64,000 nt of DNA from Pseudomonadota bacterium (lineage in GTDB: Bacteria > Pseudomonadota > Gammaproteobacteria > Burkholderiales > Thiobacillaceae): the NCBI GenBank assembly GCA_029558905.1, contig JAKQCX010000027.1, forward strand, positions 248,001 through 312,000. The letters run 5' to 3'. Within the stretch, counting starts at the first letter, position 1. Each line of letters starts with the position of its first letter. Below the pieces are notes generated by a model. It was not told the DNA's origin, did no database searches, and saw nothing but the letters and a program-made list of their open reading frames with translations. This document shows, piece by piece, positions 44,986 through 53,724 of the stretch. The position numbers were made by a program, and so were the translations under genes.

Positions 44986-45623
<638 letters not shown>

Positions 45624-45661
45624 ACTCGAAAGGGTCATCGGACATTTCTTCGGGACGAGAC

Positions 45662-46927
45662 ATGGCGGACAAGCAGGGCGACGACAAACTCCTTTACTGC
45701 TCCTTCTGTGGCAAGAGCCAGCATGAGGTGCGCAAGCTCATCGCCGGGCCATCGGTGTTCATCTGCGATGAGTGCGTGGACCTGTGCAACGACATCATCC
45801 GCGAGGACATCGGCAAGGATCCGGAAAAGGCCAGCGGCGACAAATTGCCCACGCCGCAGGAGATCTGCGAGATCCTGGACCAGTACGTCATCGGCCAGGC
45901 ACAGGCCAAGAAGGCCTTGTCCGTGGCGGTGTACAACCACTACAAGCGTCTGCGCCAACCCGGAGGCGGCGGCAAGGAGGATGACGTGGAACTGGCCAAG
46001 AGCAACATCTTGCTCATTGGCCCCACGGGTTCCGGCAAGACCCTGCTGGCCCAGACCCTGGCCCGCCTGCTCAACGTGCCCTTCGTCATGACCGACGCTA
46101 CCACCCTCACGGAGGCGGGTTATGTGGGCGAGGACGTGGAAAACATCGTGCAGAAGCTGCTGCAGAAATGTGACTACGACGTGGAAAAGGCCAAGCATGG
46201 CATCGTCTACATCGACGAGATCGACAAGATCTCACGCAAGTCCGACAACCCCTCCATTACCCGGGACGTGTCCGGCGAGGGTGTGCAGCAGGCCCTGCTG
46301 AAGCTCATCGAAGGTACCGTGGCCTCCATCCCGCCCCAGGGAGGGCGCAAGCACCCGAACCAGGAATACGTACAGGTGGACACCACCAACATCCTGTTCA
46401 TCGTGGGCGGTGCCTTCAGCGGCTTGGAGCGGGTGATCCGCAACCGCACGGAGAAGTCCGGCATCGGTTTCGGCGCGGAGGTGAAGTCCAAGGACAACCG
46501 CAAGGATCTGGGCGAGATGTTCAAGATGGTGGAGCCCGAGGACCTCATCAAGTACGGTCTCATTCCGGAATTCGTCGGGCGTCTTCCGGTGATCGCCACC
46601 CTGGAGGAACTGGACGAAAAGGCCCTGGTCAGGATCCTGACAGAGCCCAGAAATGCCCTGGTGAAGCAGTTCCAGAAACTGTTCAGGATGGAAGGTGCCG
46701 AGCTGGAATTCCGCGAGGAGGCCCTGCTGGCCATCGCCGGTGGTGCGCTCAGGCGCAAGACCGGTGCGCGGGGCCTGCGCTCCATCATCGAGCATGCCCT
46801 GCTGGACATCATGTTCGAACTGCCGGGCATGCAGAATGTCAACAAGGTGGTGTTGGACGAGAAGGCCGTCACCGGAGAGGGCAAGCCGCTGTTGATGTAT
46901 GCCGAATCGGCCAAGGTCGCCGGCTGA
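45662..46927 (+). CDS. clpX: Clp protease ATP-binding subunit ClpX
   Basis: 421 residues. The N-terminal four-cysteine zinc-binding domain (CSFCGKSQ...ICDECVDLC) recognises adaptors and substrates; the AAA+ core has Walker [13 protein letters not shown], Walker [12 protein letters not shown] and the RKH/pore loop region. It unfolds tagged proteins and feeds them to ClpP. A hairpin and a possible heat-shock promoter lie in the 116-bp gap before lon. Confidence 0.98.
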   Translation: MADKQGDDKLLYCSFCGKSQHEVRKLIAGPSVFICDECVDLCNDIIREDIGKDPEKASGDKLPTPQEICEILDQYVIGQAQAKKALSVAVYNHYKRLRQPGGGGKEDDVELAKSNILLIGPTGSGKTLLAQTLARLLNVPFVMTDATTLTEAGYVGEDVENIVQKLLQKCDYDVEKAKHGIVYIDEIDKISRKSDNPSITRDVSGEGVQQALLKLIEGTVASIPPQGGRKHPNQEYVQVDTTNILFIVGGAFSGLERVIRNRTEKSGIGFGAEVKSKDNRKDLGEMFKMVEPEDLIKYGLIPEFVGRLPVIATLEELDEKALVRILTEPRNALVKQFQKLFRMEGAELEFREEALLAIAGGALRRKTGARGLRSIIEHALLDIMFELPGMQNVNKVVLDEKAVTGEGKPLLMYAESAKVAG

Positions 46928-46962
46928 TTTCGCAGTACAGTTCTTTACGTTGTTTGGCCGTT

Positions 46963-46998
46963 CCGCCGGCTTGAAATCCGCGCCGGCGGCCTGAGATA
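46963..46998 (+). promoter_or_regulatory. clpX-lon spacer: GC hairpin enclosing a possible sigma-32 -35 element
   Basis: CCGCCGGC (46963-46970) and GCCGGCGG (46982-46989) form an 8-bp perfect stem around an 11-nt loop. The sequence CTTGAAA (46970-46976), identical to the sigma-32 -35 consensus, lies in that loop, and a weak -10-like CCTGAGAT starts 13 nt later at 46990. lon is heat-shock controlled in relatives, so a promoter is plausible; the hairpin has no T-run. Confidence 0.4.
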
Positions 46999-47043
46999 GC
47001 TCTCTCATCGCAGCCTGGACCCCAGGCCCAACGGAGAATTTTC

Positions 47044-49476
47044 ATGAGCCAAACCGCTTTGTTTCTCGAGCCCGTATCCCTGCCCCTGTTGCCCTTGCGC
47101 GACGTGGTGGTGTTTCCCCACATGGTGATCCCCCTGTTCGTGGGGCGCCCGAAATCCATCAAGGCTCTGGAAACCGCCATGGAGGGAGGCAAGCACATCC
47201 TGCTGCTGGCACAGAAGTCCGCCGCCAAGGATGAGCCCGGCTTCGAGGACCTCTACGAGGTCGGGGCCATTGCCAGCATCCTGCAGATGCTCAAGCTGCC
47301 GGACGGCACCGTGAAGGTGCTGGTGGAGGGCAATCAGCGCGTGCGCGTGGATGGCTTCGTCGACGCGGAATCGCATTTCCTGGGCCGTGCCACGCCCCTG
47401 GAGGAAAACCCGGGTGATGATGCGGAGATCGAGGCCATGCGTCGCGCCCTGCTGGCGCAGTTCGATAACTATGTGAAGCTCAACAAGAAGATCCCGCCGG
47501 AGATCCTGGCCTCCCTGGCGGGTATCGACGACGCGGGCCGTCTCGCGGACACCATTGCCGCGCACCTGCCCCTGAAGCTGGAGCAGAAGCAGGCCATTCT
47601 GGAGATGGCAGAGCTGAAGGCGCGTCTCGACCATCTCATGGGATTCATGGAGACGGAGATCGACATCCTGCAGGTGGAGAAGCGCATACGCGGCCGAGTG
47701 AAGCGCCAGATGGAGAAGAGTCAGCGCGAGTACTACCTGAACGAGCAGGTGAAGGCCATTCAGAAGGAGTTGGGCGAAATCGAGGAAGGTGCCGAACTCG
47801 ACGAGCTGGAGAAGAAGATCAAGGCCGCGCGCATGTCCCGGGAGGCCACCAAGAAGGCCGAGGCGGAACTCAAGAAGCTGAAGATGATGTCTCCCATGTC
47901 GGCGGAGGCCACCGTGGTGCGCACCTACATCGATACTCTCATCAACCTGCCCTGGAAGAAGAAGACCAAGATCAGCAAGAAGCTGGAGGGCGCGCAGGAA
48001 GTGCTGGATGCCGACCACTACGGACTGGACAAGGTGAAGGAGCGCATCATCGAGTACCTGGCCGTGCAGCAACGCGTGGACAAGCTCAAGGGGCCCATCC
48101 TCTGCCTGGTGGGACCGCCCGGCGTGGGCAAGACCTCCCTGGGCCAGTCCATCGCCAAGGCGACCAATCGCAAGTTCGTGCGCATGGCCCTGGGGGGCGT
48201 GCGGGACGAGGCGGAGATCCGCGGCCATCGGCGCACCTACATCGGTTCCCTGCCGGGCAAGGTCCTGCAGAGCCTGACCAAGGCCGGGGTGAAAAATCCC
48301 CTGTTCCTGCTGGATGAAGTGGACAAGATGGGCCAGGACTTCCGCGGTGATCCCTCTTCCGCCCTGCTGGAGGTGCTGGATCCGGAGCAGAACCACACCT
48401 TTCAGGACCACTATGTGGAGGTGGACTTCGACCTGTCGGACGTGATGTTCGTGGCTACCGCCAACTCCATGAACATCCCCGCGCCCCTGCTGGACCGCAT
48501 GGAGGTCATCCGCCTGTCCGGCTATACCGAGGACGAGAAGGTCAACATCGCCCAGCGCTATCTGCTGCCCAAGCAGATGAAGAACAACGGCTTGAAGAGC
48601 GAGGAATTGTCCGTGTCCGAGGCGGCCCTAAGGGACATCTTGCGCTACTACACCCGGGAATCCGGCGTGCGGGGCCTGGAGCGGGAAATATCCAAGATCT
48701 GCCGCAAGGCGGTGACGGCCCAGGCGCTGAAGAAGGCCAGGGGCAAGATCAGCGTCACACCCAAGAACCTGGAAAAGTATCTTGGGGTGCGCCGCTATAC
48801 CTACGGCATGGCCGAGAAGGAAAACCAGGTGGGGCAGGTTACGGGCCTGGCCTGGACCGAGGTGGGGGGCGAGCTGCTCACCATCGAGACCACCACCATG
48901 CCGGGCAAGGGGAACATTACCCGCACGGGGCAGCTGGGTGACGTGATGAAGGAATCCATCGAGGCGGCCCGTACCGTGGTACGCAGCCGAGCCCGCAAAC
49001 TGGGCATCGCCACGGAGTCCTTCGAGCAGAAGGACATGCACATCCACATGCCTGAAGGCGCCACGCCCAAGGATGGGCCATCCGCCGGAATCGCCATCAC
49101 CACCGCCATGGTGTCGTCCCTTGCCGGCATACCCGTGCGATGTGATGTGGCCATGACTGGCGAGATCACCCTGCGTGGTGAGGTACTGGCAATCGGCGGC
49201 CTGAAAGAGAAGCTGCTGGCGGCGCATCGCGGGGGCATCAAAAAGGTGCTGATCCCGCAGGAGAACGTCAAGGACTTGGTGGAGATTCCGGACAACATCA
49301 AGAACCGCCTGGACATCCAGCCCGTGAAGTGGATCGAGCAGGTGCTGGAGGCTGCCCTGGAACGCATGCCGGAACCGCTTGCGGACGTGGAGACCAGCCC
49401 GGACAAGGCCACGGAGACGGAGGCTGGAGCCGCCGTGCCGCCCACAGGCAAGACACCGGTGGTGGTCAAGCACTGA
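47044..49476 (+). CDS. lon: ATP-dependent protease Lon
   Basis: 810 residues. An N-terminal LAN substrate domain (about 10-205, [20 protein letters not shown]), coiled-coil region, AAA+ domain with Walker [13 protein letters not shown] and Walker B FLLDEVDK, and the protease domain with the Ser680/Lys723 dyad (PKDGPSAG and GGLKEK). It degrades misfolded and short-lived regulatory proteins. The ACGGAGAA site precedes ATG 47044. About 35 extra C-terminal residues (acidic, then [12 protein letters not shown]) extend past the usual end. Confidence 0.98.
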   Translation: MSQTALFLEPVSLPLLPLRDVVVFPHMVIPLFVGRPKSIKALETAMEGGKHILLLAQKSAAKDEPGFEDLYEVGAIASILQMLKLPDGTVKVLVEGNQRVRVDGFVDAESHFLGRATPLEENPGDDAEIEAMRRALLAQFDNYVKLNKKIPPEILASLAGIDDAGRLADTIAAHLPLKLEQKQAILEMAELKARLDHLMGFMETEIDILQVEKRIRGRVKRQMEKSQREYYLNEQVKAIQKELGEIEEGAELDELEKKIKAARMSREATKKAEAELKKLKMMSPMSAEATVVRTYIDTLINLPWKKKTKISKKLEGAQEVLDADHYGLDKVKERIIEYLAVQQRVDKLKGPILCLVGPPGVGKTSLGQSIAKATNRKFVRMALGGVRDEAEIRGHRRTYIGSLPGKVLQSLTKAGVKNPLFLLDEVDKMGQDFRGDPSSALLEVLDPEQNHTFQDHYVEVDFDLSDVMFVATANSMNIPAPLLDRMEVIRLSGYTEDEKVNIAQRYLLPKQMKNNGLKSEELSVSEAALRDILRYYTRESGVRGLEREISKICRKAVTAQALKKARGKISVTPKNLEKYLGVRRYTYGMAEKENQVGQVTGLAWTEVGGELLTIETTTMPGKGNITRTGQLGDVMKESIEAARTVVRSRARKLGIATESFEQKDMHIHMPEGATPKDGPSAGIAITTAMVSSLAGIPVRCDVAMTGEITLRGEVLAIGGLKEKLLAAHRGGIKKVLIPQENVKDLVEIPDNIKNRLDIQPVKWIEQVLEAALERMPEPLADVETSPDKATETEAGAAVPPTGKTPVVVKH

Positions 49477-49512
49477 GACGGGGAAGACCGCAGGTCCAGG
49501 CCAGAAATTATT

Positions 49513-49554
49513 TTGGCTTTCTATCTGGCAAAGTCATAGGATGTCCAGTAAAAT
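49513..49554 (+). promoter_or_regulatory. Putative promoter for the tRNA-Val/tRNA-Asp pair
   Basis: This is the only AT-rich patch between lon and tRNA-Val. TTGGCT (49513-49518) is 18 bp from TAGGAT (49537-49542); a better -10, TAAAAT (49549-49554), is 45 bp before the tRNA and lacks a good -35. One of these probably starts the tRNA transcript. Confidence 0.3.
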
Positions 49555-49599
49555 GCCTCGCTTTCTGCGGGTGTGTAAGGTTTCCCGGCACGGCTCGTA

Positions 49600-49675
49600 G
49601 GGTGCTTAGCTCAGTTGGTAGAGCGTCGCCCTTACAAGGCGAATGTCGGCGGTTCGACCCCGTCAGCACCCACCA
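49600..49675 (+). tRNA. tRNA-Val (anticodon UAC)
   Basis: 76 nt with encoded CCA. Acceptor arms GGGTGCT and AGCACCC pair; the D arm contains AGCTCAGTTGGTAGAGC; anticodon stem TCGCC/GGCGA encloses CTTACAA with anticodon TAC; the T loop is GGTTCGACCCC. It decodes GUA/GUN valine codons. It lies 123 bp after lon and 36 bp before tRNA-Asp. Confidence 0.97.
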
Positions 49676-49711
49676 GAAAAATAGCTTGGACAAACGTGGT
49701 ACATGATTTCA

Positions 49712-49788
49712 GGAGTGGTAGTTCAGTCGGTTAGAATACCGGCCTGTCACGCCGGGGGTCGCGGGTTCGAGTCCCGTCCACTCCGCCA
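49712..49788 (+). tRNA. tRNA-Asp (anticodon GUC)
   Basis: 77 nt with encoded CCA. Acceptor arms GGAGTGG and CCACTCC pair; the anticodon loop CTGTCAC carries GTC; T arm GCGGGTTCGAGTCCCGT. It decodes both aspartate codons. A strong terminator follows at 49799, so it ends the two-tRNA transcript. Confidence 0.97.
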
Positions 49789-49798
49789 ACCCCTCGAA

Positions 49799-49825
49799 GG
49801 CGAACGTGAGTTCGCCTTTTTTTTT
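49799..49825 (+). terminator. Rho-independent terminator after tRNA-Asp
   Basis: Stem GGCGAAC/GTTCGCC with a GTGA loop followed by nine T (49817-49825). It closes the tRNA-Val/tRNA-Asp transcript, 10 bp after the mature tRNA-Asp end, and separates it from ppiD. Confidence 0.95.
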
Positions 49826-49886
49826 GCCAGTGGGGCCCAGCCCAGCAGGTCTTTGTACATCCTAACCAACACGATTTCCTCCAGCC

Positions 49887-51752
49887 ATGCTTGAAGCCAT
49901 ACGCGAACGCGCCCAGGGTTGGATTGCCAAGGTCATCCTGGCCCTGCTCATCGTCCCGTTTGCCCTTTGGGGCATCGACTCCTATTTTTCCCGGGGTGGC
50001 AAGCAGAAACCCGCGGCCATCGTGGGGGGCGAAGAAATCACGCAGCAGGCCTTCCAGAAATCCCTGCGTGATCAGCGTGAAGCCATGGGTGGTAAGGTGG
50101 ACGAGAAGGTCTTGCGCCAGGCCGTCATGGACCAGATGGTCAACACCCGGATCCTGCTGGATGCGGCGCGCAGAGCGGGCTTCGCCGTGCTGGAACCCCA
50201 GGTCCAGGCCATGCTTGCCGCTGAGCAGACCTTCCAGGAAAACGGCCAGTTTTCCCAGGCGCGCCTGGATGCGTGGCTGCGCAGCCGCGGCATGAACCAG
50301 GCCGAGCTCATGGCCTTGCTGCAGCAGGATCATCTGCTGCGCCAGGTCCAGACCGGGCTGGCCCAGGGGGCACTGGCTCCCCGTCCCGGCGTGGCCCGTC
50401 TGGCGGCCCTCATCGGCCAGCAGCGCGAGGTGAACGAGGTGACGTTTGCGCAGCAGCACTATATGGACCAGACCCATGTGGATGACCAGGCCGTGCGCGA
50501 GGAATATGAGGCAAGGAAAGACAGCTTTGCCACGCCGCGCCAGGTACGTGTGCAGTATGCCGTGCTGTCGCTGGCCAGTCTGGAAAAAGACATCCATCCC
50601 AGTGAGGCGGACGCACGCAAGTATTACGAGGCCAATCAGGGGCGTTATCAGGAGCCAGAGCAACGCCGCGCCAGTCATATCCTGATTCAGGTTGCCCCGG
50701 ACGCGAAGGCGGGCGACAAGGATGCCGCCAGGGCCAAGGCCCAGCAGATTCTGCAGGAGGTGCGCAAGAGCCCGCAGCGCTTTGGTGATCTGGCGCGGCA
50801 GTATTCCCAGGACCCTGGTTCAGGCCCGAATGGTGGCGACCTGGGGGCCTTTACCCGAGACATGATGGTGAAGCCCTTCTCAGACGCCGTCTGGTCCATG
50901 CAGAGGGGAGAGATCCGTGGTCCGGTGGAATCGCAGTTCGGTTACCACATCATCCGTCTGGATGGTGTGGTAGCGGGTAGCAAGATGGGGTTCGATGTGG
51001 TGAAGGGAGAGATCCTGCACACCCTGCGCCAAGAGGAGGCCCGGCGCCGCTTCGCCGAAGCGGCGGAGCGCTTCAGCAACCTGGCCTACGAACAGCCCGA
51101 CAGTCTGGAGCCCGTGGCACGTGAGTTTGGCATCAGGCTGGAGACCAGCCCCTGGATCGACGAAAGGCAGGCTACCCCAGCGTTTCTGGCCAATCCCCAC
51201 CTGCTGGAGGCCCTGTTTTCCGAGGACAGCCTGAGCAAGCATCACAACGTGGAGGCGGTGGAAGTGGCCGCCAATACCCTGGTTTCCGCGCGCGTGGTGG
51301 ACTATCACCCGGCGGGTTTGCGTCCCCTGGCCGAGGTGGAGGCGGAGATCCGCCGGCAGCTGAAGCAGGCCCAGGCTCGCCAGTTGGCCATCGACGCCGG
51401 CCGCAAGGCCCTGGCCGCGGCTCGTTCCGGGCAGGCGGTGCCGGGCTGGTCTGCCGCCATGACCCTGAGCCGGAGCCAGCCCCTGAATGTGCCCCAGGAG
51501 GCGCTGCGGGCGGTGTTCCGCAGCCCGGCCGACAGGCTGCCGTCCTATGTGGGAGCGGAAACGGCCGATGGCTATCGGCTCTATCGCCTCGATCGCGTCA
51601 CGGATGTGGATACCACGGCACTGTCGGAACGCATGCGCGTGGACCTGCGACGCATGGCGGCCCAGGAAGAGATGCGTGCCTATATGGAATATCTGAAGAC
51701 AGGCACCAAGATCGAGATCAATCCCGCCAGCCTGGAGTCGGCAGGGGACTGA
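49887..51752 (+). CDS. ppiD: PpiD-like periplasmic folding chaperone / prolyl isomerase
   Basis: 621 residues. An N-terminal membrane anchor (about 13-30, WIAKVILALLIVPFALWG) leads to a SurA-N-like chaperone region (about 35-230), a parvulin/rotamase domain (about 260-365, RASHILIQVAP...VESQFGYHIIRLD) and a long C-terminal domain, matching E. coli PpiD (623). It assists exported proteins as they leave the Sec channel. Position after lon is standard, but hupB, usually between them, is replaced by two tRNA genes here. Confidence 0.93.
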   Translation: MLEAIRERAQGWIAKVILALLIVPFALWGIDSYFSRGGKQKPAAIVGGEEITQQAFQKSLRDQREAMGGKVDEKVLRQAVMDQMVNTRILLDAARRAGFAVLEPQVQAMLAAEQTFQENGQFSQARLDAWLRSRGMNQAELMALLQQDHLLRQVQTGLAQGALAPRPGVARLAALIGQQREVNEVTFAQQHYMDQTHVDDQAVREEYEARKDSFATPRQVRVQYAVLSLASLEKDIHPSEADARKYYEANQGRYQEPEQRRASHILIQVAPDAKAGDKDAARAKAQQILQEVRKSPQRFGDLARQYSQDPGSGPNGGDLGAFTRDMMVKPFSDAVWSMQRGEIRGPVESQFGYHIIRLDGVVAGSKMGFDVVKGEILHTLRQEEARRRFAEAAERFSNLAYEQPDSLEPVAREFGIRLETSPWIDERQATPAFLANPHLLEALFSEDSLSKHHNVEAVEVAANTLVSARVVDYHPAGLRPLAEVEAEIRRQLKQAQARQLAIDAGRKALAAARSGQAVPGWSAAMTLSRSQPLNVPQEALRAVFRSPADRLPSYVGAETADGYRLYRLDRVTDVDTTALSERMRVDLRRMAAQEEMRAYMEYLKTGTKIEINPASLESAGD

Positions 51753-51767
51753 GCCGGGGCGCACGCC

Positions 51768-51793
51768 AGAAGGCCGGCGATCGCCGGCCTTCT
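51768..51793. terminator. Bidirectional terminator between ppiD and fabI
   Basis: A perfect 26-bp palindrome with 13-base arms (AGAAGGCCGGCGA and its complement) lies 15 bp after the ppiD stop and 18 bp after the convergent fabI stop. The T content after the stem is low on both sides, so termination would rely on the stem. Confidence 0.75.
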
Positions 51794-51811
51794 GCATGAC
51801 GGTGGACCGGT

Positions 51812-52603
51812 CTATTCATCCACGGCCAGGCCTGCCGTGGCGCTGAAGCCGGCATCCACGTAGGTGATTTCGCCGGTGATGCCCGATGCCAGATCAGACA
51901 GAAGGAAGGCGGCGGCATTGCCCACTTCCTCGATGGTGACATTGCGGCGCAGCGGGGCATGCTGCTCGCCCCAGGCCAACAACTTGTTGAAATCCGAGAT
52001 CCCGGCGGCCGCCAGGGTCTTGATGGGACCGGCGGAGATCCCGTTTACCCGGATACCCTTGGGCCCCAGGCTGGCGGCCATGTAGTACACCCCGGTCTCC
52101 AGGCTGGCCTTGGCCAGGCCCATGACGTTGTAATGCGGGACGTAACGCACGGCCCCCAGGTAGGACAGCGTCAGCATGGCGGCGGCGCGGCCTTCCATGA
52201 GGGGCAGTGCGGCCTTGGCCAGGGCGGTGAAGGAATAGCTGGAAATCTCGTGCGCGATACGGAAATTTTCCCGGTTCACATGCTCAAGATAGTTGCCCGT
52301 CAGGGCTTCCTTGGGCGAAAAGGCAATGGAATGCACCAGGCCGTCCAACACCCCCCAGCGCTTACCCAGTTCGGCGAACAACTGATCGATTTCCGCATCG
52401 CTGGCCACATCGCAGGCAAGCACGGGACAGGCATCGCCGAATTCCCGGGTCAGGCCCTCCACACGCTCGCGGATCTTGTCGTTCTGATAGGTGAAGGCCA
52501 GTTGCGCACCTTCCCGATGACAGGCCTTGGCAATGCCGTAGGCGATGGATCGATTGCTGATGACCCCGGTGACGAGGATCTTCTTGCCGTCAAGAAAGCC
52601 CAT
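51812..52603 (-). CDS. fabI: Enoyl-[acyl-carrier-protein] reductase (NADH)
   Basis: 263 residues. FabI-type SDR features: the N-terminal [20 protein letters not shown] (cofactor site), the catalytic Tyr and Lys in [15 protein letters not shown] (Y-x6-K spacing), and the substrate-loop [14 protein letters not shown]. It reduces the enoyl-ACP double bond at the end of each fatty acid elongation cycle. AGGGAA lies 7 nt before ATG 52603 and a perfect TATAAT -10 about 31-36 bp upstream. It converges with ppiD. Confidence 0.97.
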   Translation of the reverse strand: MGFLDGKKILVTGVISNRSIAYGIAKACHREGAQLAFTYQNDKIRERVEGLTREFGDACPVLACDVASDAEIDQLFAELGKRWGVLDGLVHSIAFSPKEALTGNYLEHVNRENFRIAHEISSYSFTALAKAALPLMEGRAAAMLTLSYLGAVRYVPHYNVMGLAKASLETGVYYMAASLGPKGIRVNGISAGPIKTLAAAGISDFNKLLAWGEQHAPLRRNVTIEEVGNAAAFLLSDLASGITGEITYVDAGFSATAGLAVDE

Positions 52604-52633
52604 ATTGCAGTTCCCTGTGTTTGTGGTCGGAAA

Positions 52634-52639
52634 ATTATA
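52634..52639 (-). promoter_or_regulatory. fabI -10 element
   Basis: TATAAT on the minus strand, an exact consensus match, lies 31 bp upstream of the fabI start codon. No good -35 is seen 17 bp further, where the inner part of the palindrome begins. Confidence 0.45.
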
Positions 52640-52644
52640 ACCAC

Positions 52645-52694
52645 GGGTGCCATGGCCTGCCCCGGCGGCCCCGGGTCAGGCCTCTTCGGCACCC
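52645..52694. repeat. 50-bp imperfect palindrome upstream of fabI
   Basis: Nested complementary arms: GGGTGCC/GGCACCC (outer), GGCCTG/CAGGCC (middle) and CCCGG/CCGGG (inner) around a 5-nt centre, 18 paired positions in all. It begins 6 bp upstream of the fabI -10. It could be an operator, an RNA hairpin of an upstream transcript or a palindromic repeat. Confidence 0.65.
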
Positions 52695-52825
52695 ATCCCC
52701 AGGCTTGCGGGTGGCGGGAAACAATGGCCCGCACCCCGGGAAGGGCGGCACGAACCTCGTCCCGGGCGCCCGGGCCCTGCAGTGCCGAGGGAGACGGACG
52801 ACGCGGCGCGGAGATATCTCCGCAC

Positions 52826-52850
52826 GGCTCCTTACTGCGTTCGCGGTGAC
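52826..52850 (-). repeat. Diverged copy of the dispersed element
   Basis: Read on the minus strand it matches the element at 279-303 at 19 of 25 positions, sharing the exact block CGAACGCAGT. No tandem array accompanies it. Confidence 0.5.
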
Positions 52851-52938
52851 GGCCTTTGCATCCTTCCTTGCCTGCCCCGGAGCGATGCCATCTCCTTCGC
52901 GTACCCGTCGGGCCTCGCGCGCGAGCGCCAGGCATCTT

Positions 52939-53628
52939 TCATCTGGCCGGGGGCAGGCCGGGCAACACGATGGGGGCGGGGAGGCTGCCGAAAGGATTCG
53001 CCACCCATCCGCCCCAGGTGGGGCCATAGGTCATGGGGTTGGCCATGGTGGCCGCCCAGTTGCCGTACCAGGCGGGATTCAGGGGTGCCAGCAGGGAGTT
53101 CCACAGCTTGGGGTCGAAACCGGCGGTGCCCCATTGCGCATAGACGTTGGGGTTCAGGGCATTGAGGCCGGTGCTGATAAGCCTGGGGTCCAGGGGCAGC
53201 ATCATCCAGCGCATGAGTTTGGCCGGGTCCATGAGGATGTAACCGACGGCATTCAGGAACTGTGGATCCATGAGGGTCATGGCCCAGGTCGTTGCCACGC
53301 TGGGGTCCAGGAGGCGGGCGTAGTTGGCGTAGGCCTTGGGGTCCATGGCGCTGGTCAGGGACTGGGTGTAGAGCTTCGGGTCCATCATGGCGCCGATGGC
53401 GGTTACTAGGAAGCTCGGATCGGTCACCTGATTCAGGGCCGCCACGAACTTCTTCGGATCCACCAGCATGTCGGCATTGCGTGTGAAATCGGAAAGATGG
53501 CGCACCCATGCGTCCGGGCTGGACGGCATGGCGGTGTCCGCGGAAGAAGCCGATGCGGTTTCCGCAGCCAGGGCTTGGGGAATGGGGGCTACCAGCATCA
53601 GGGCCAGCAGCAGGGGGGTAGGTTTCAT
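52939..53628 (-). CDS. Exported protein built of about thirteen 13-residue Asp/Asn-Pro repeats
   Basis: 229 residues. A signal peptide (about 1-21, ending PQALA) is followed by a short linker. From residue 57 a D/N-P pair recurs at 57, 70, 83, 96, 108, 121, 134, 147, 159, 172, 184, 197 and 211, a spacing of 12-14. A unit reads roughly (M/L)DPxxYxxxLxxx(M/L), for example MDPKAYANYARLL or MDPQFLNAVGYIL. Early units have Asp, later ones Asn with Trp/Tyr/Gly. The pattern suggests stacked short helices, each capped by D/N-P. I recognise no named family. GAGGAG lies 7 nt before ATG 53628. It is 96 bp downstream of the SulP fusion gene on the same strand. Confidence 0.82.
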   Translation of the reverse strand: MKPTPLLLALMLVAPIPQALAAETASASSADTAMPSSPDAWVRHLSDFTRNADMLVDPKKFVAALNQVTDPSFLVTAIGAMMDPKLYTQSLTSAMDPKAYANYARLLDPSVATTWAMTLMDPQFLNAVGYILMDPAKLMRWMMLPLDPRLISTGLNALNPNVYAQWGTAGFDPKLWNSLLAPLNPAWYGNWAATMANPMTYGPTWGGWVANPFGSLPAPIVLPGLPPAR

Positions 53629-53724
53629 GTCGGGTCTCCTCTAGGGTGTTGGTCAGCGCCACGGGGTGGCCAGGCGGATTCTGTCCCATTTCAAGACGAT
53701 TGGCATCATGCCGCATCCAGCCGT

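Larger units (their letters stand above)
52604..52938. other. fabI upstream region with palindrome and repeat relic
   Basis: No gene is supported in these 335 bp. It contains the fabI -10 (52634-52639), a 50-bp imperfect palindrome (52645-52694) and a diverged copy of the 30-bp dispersed element (52826-52850, 19 of 25 core positions). The rest is GC-rich sequence without recognisable signals. Confidence 0.6.
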
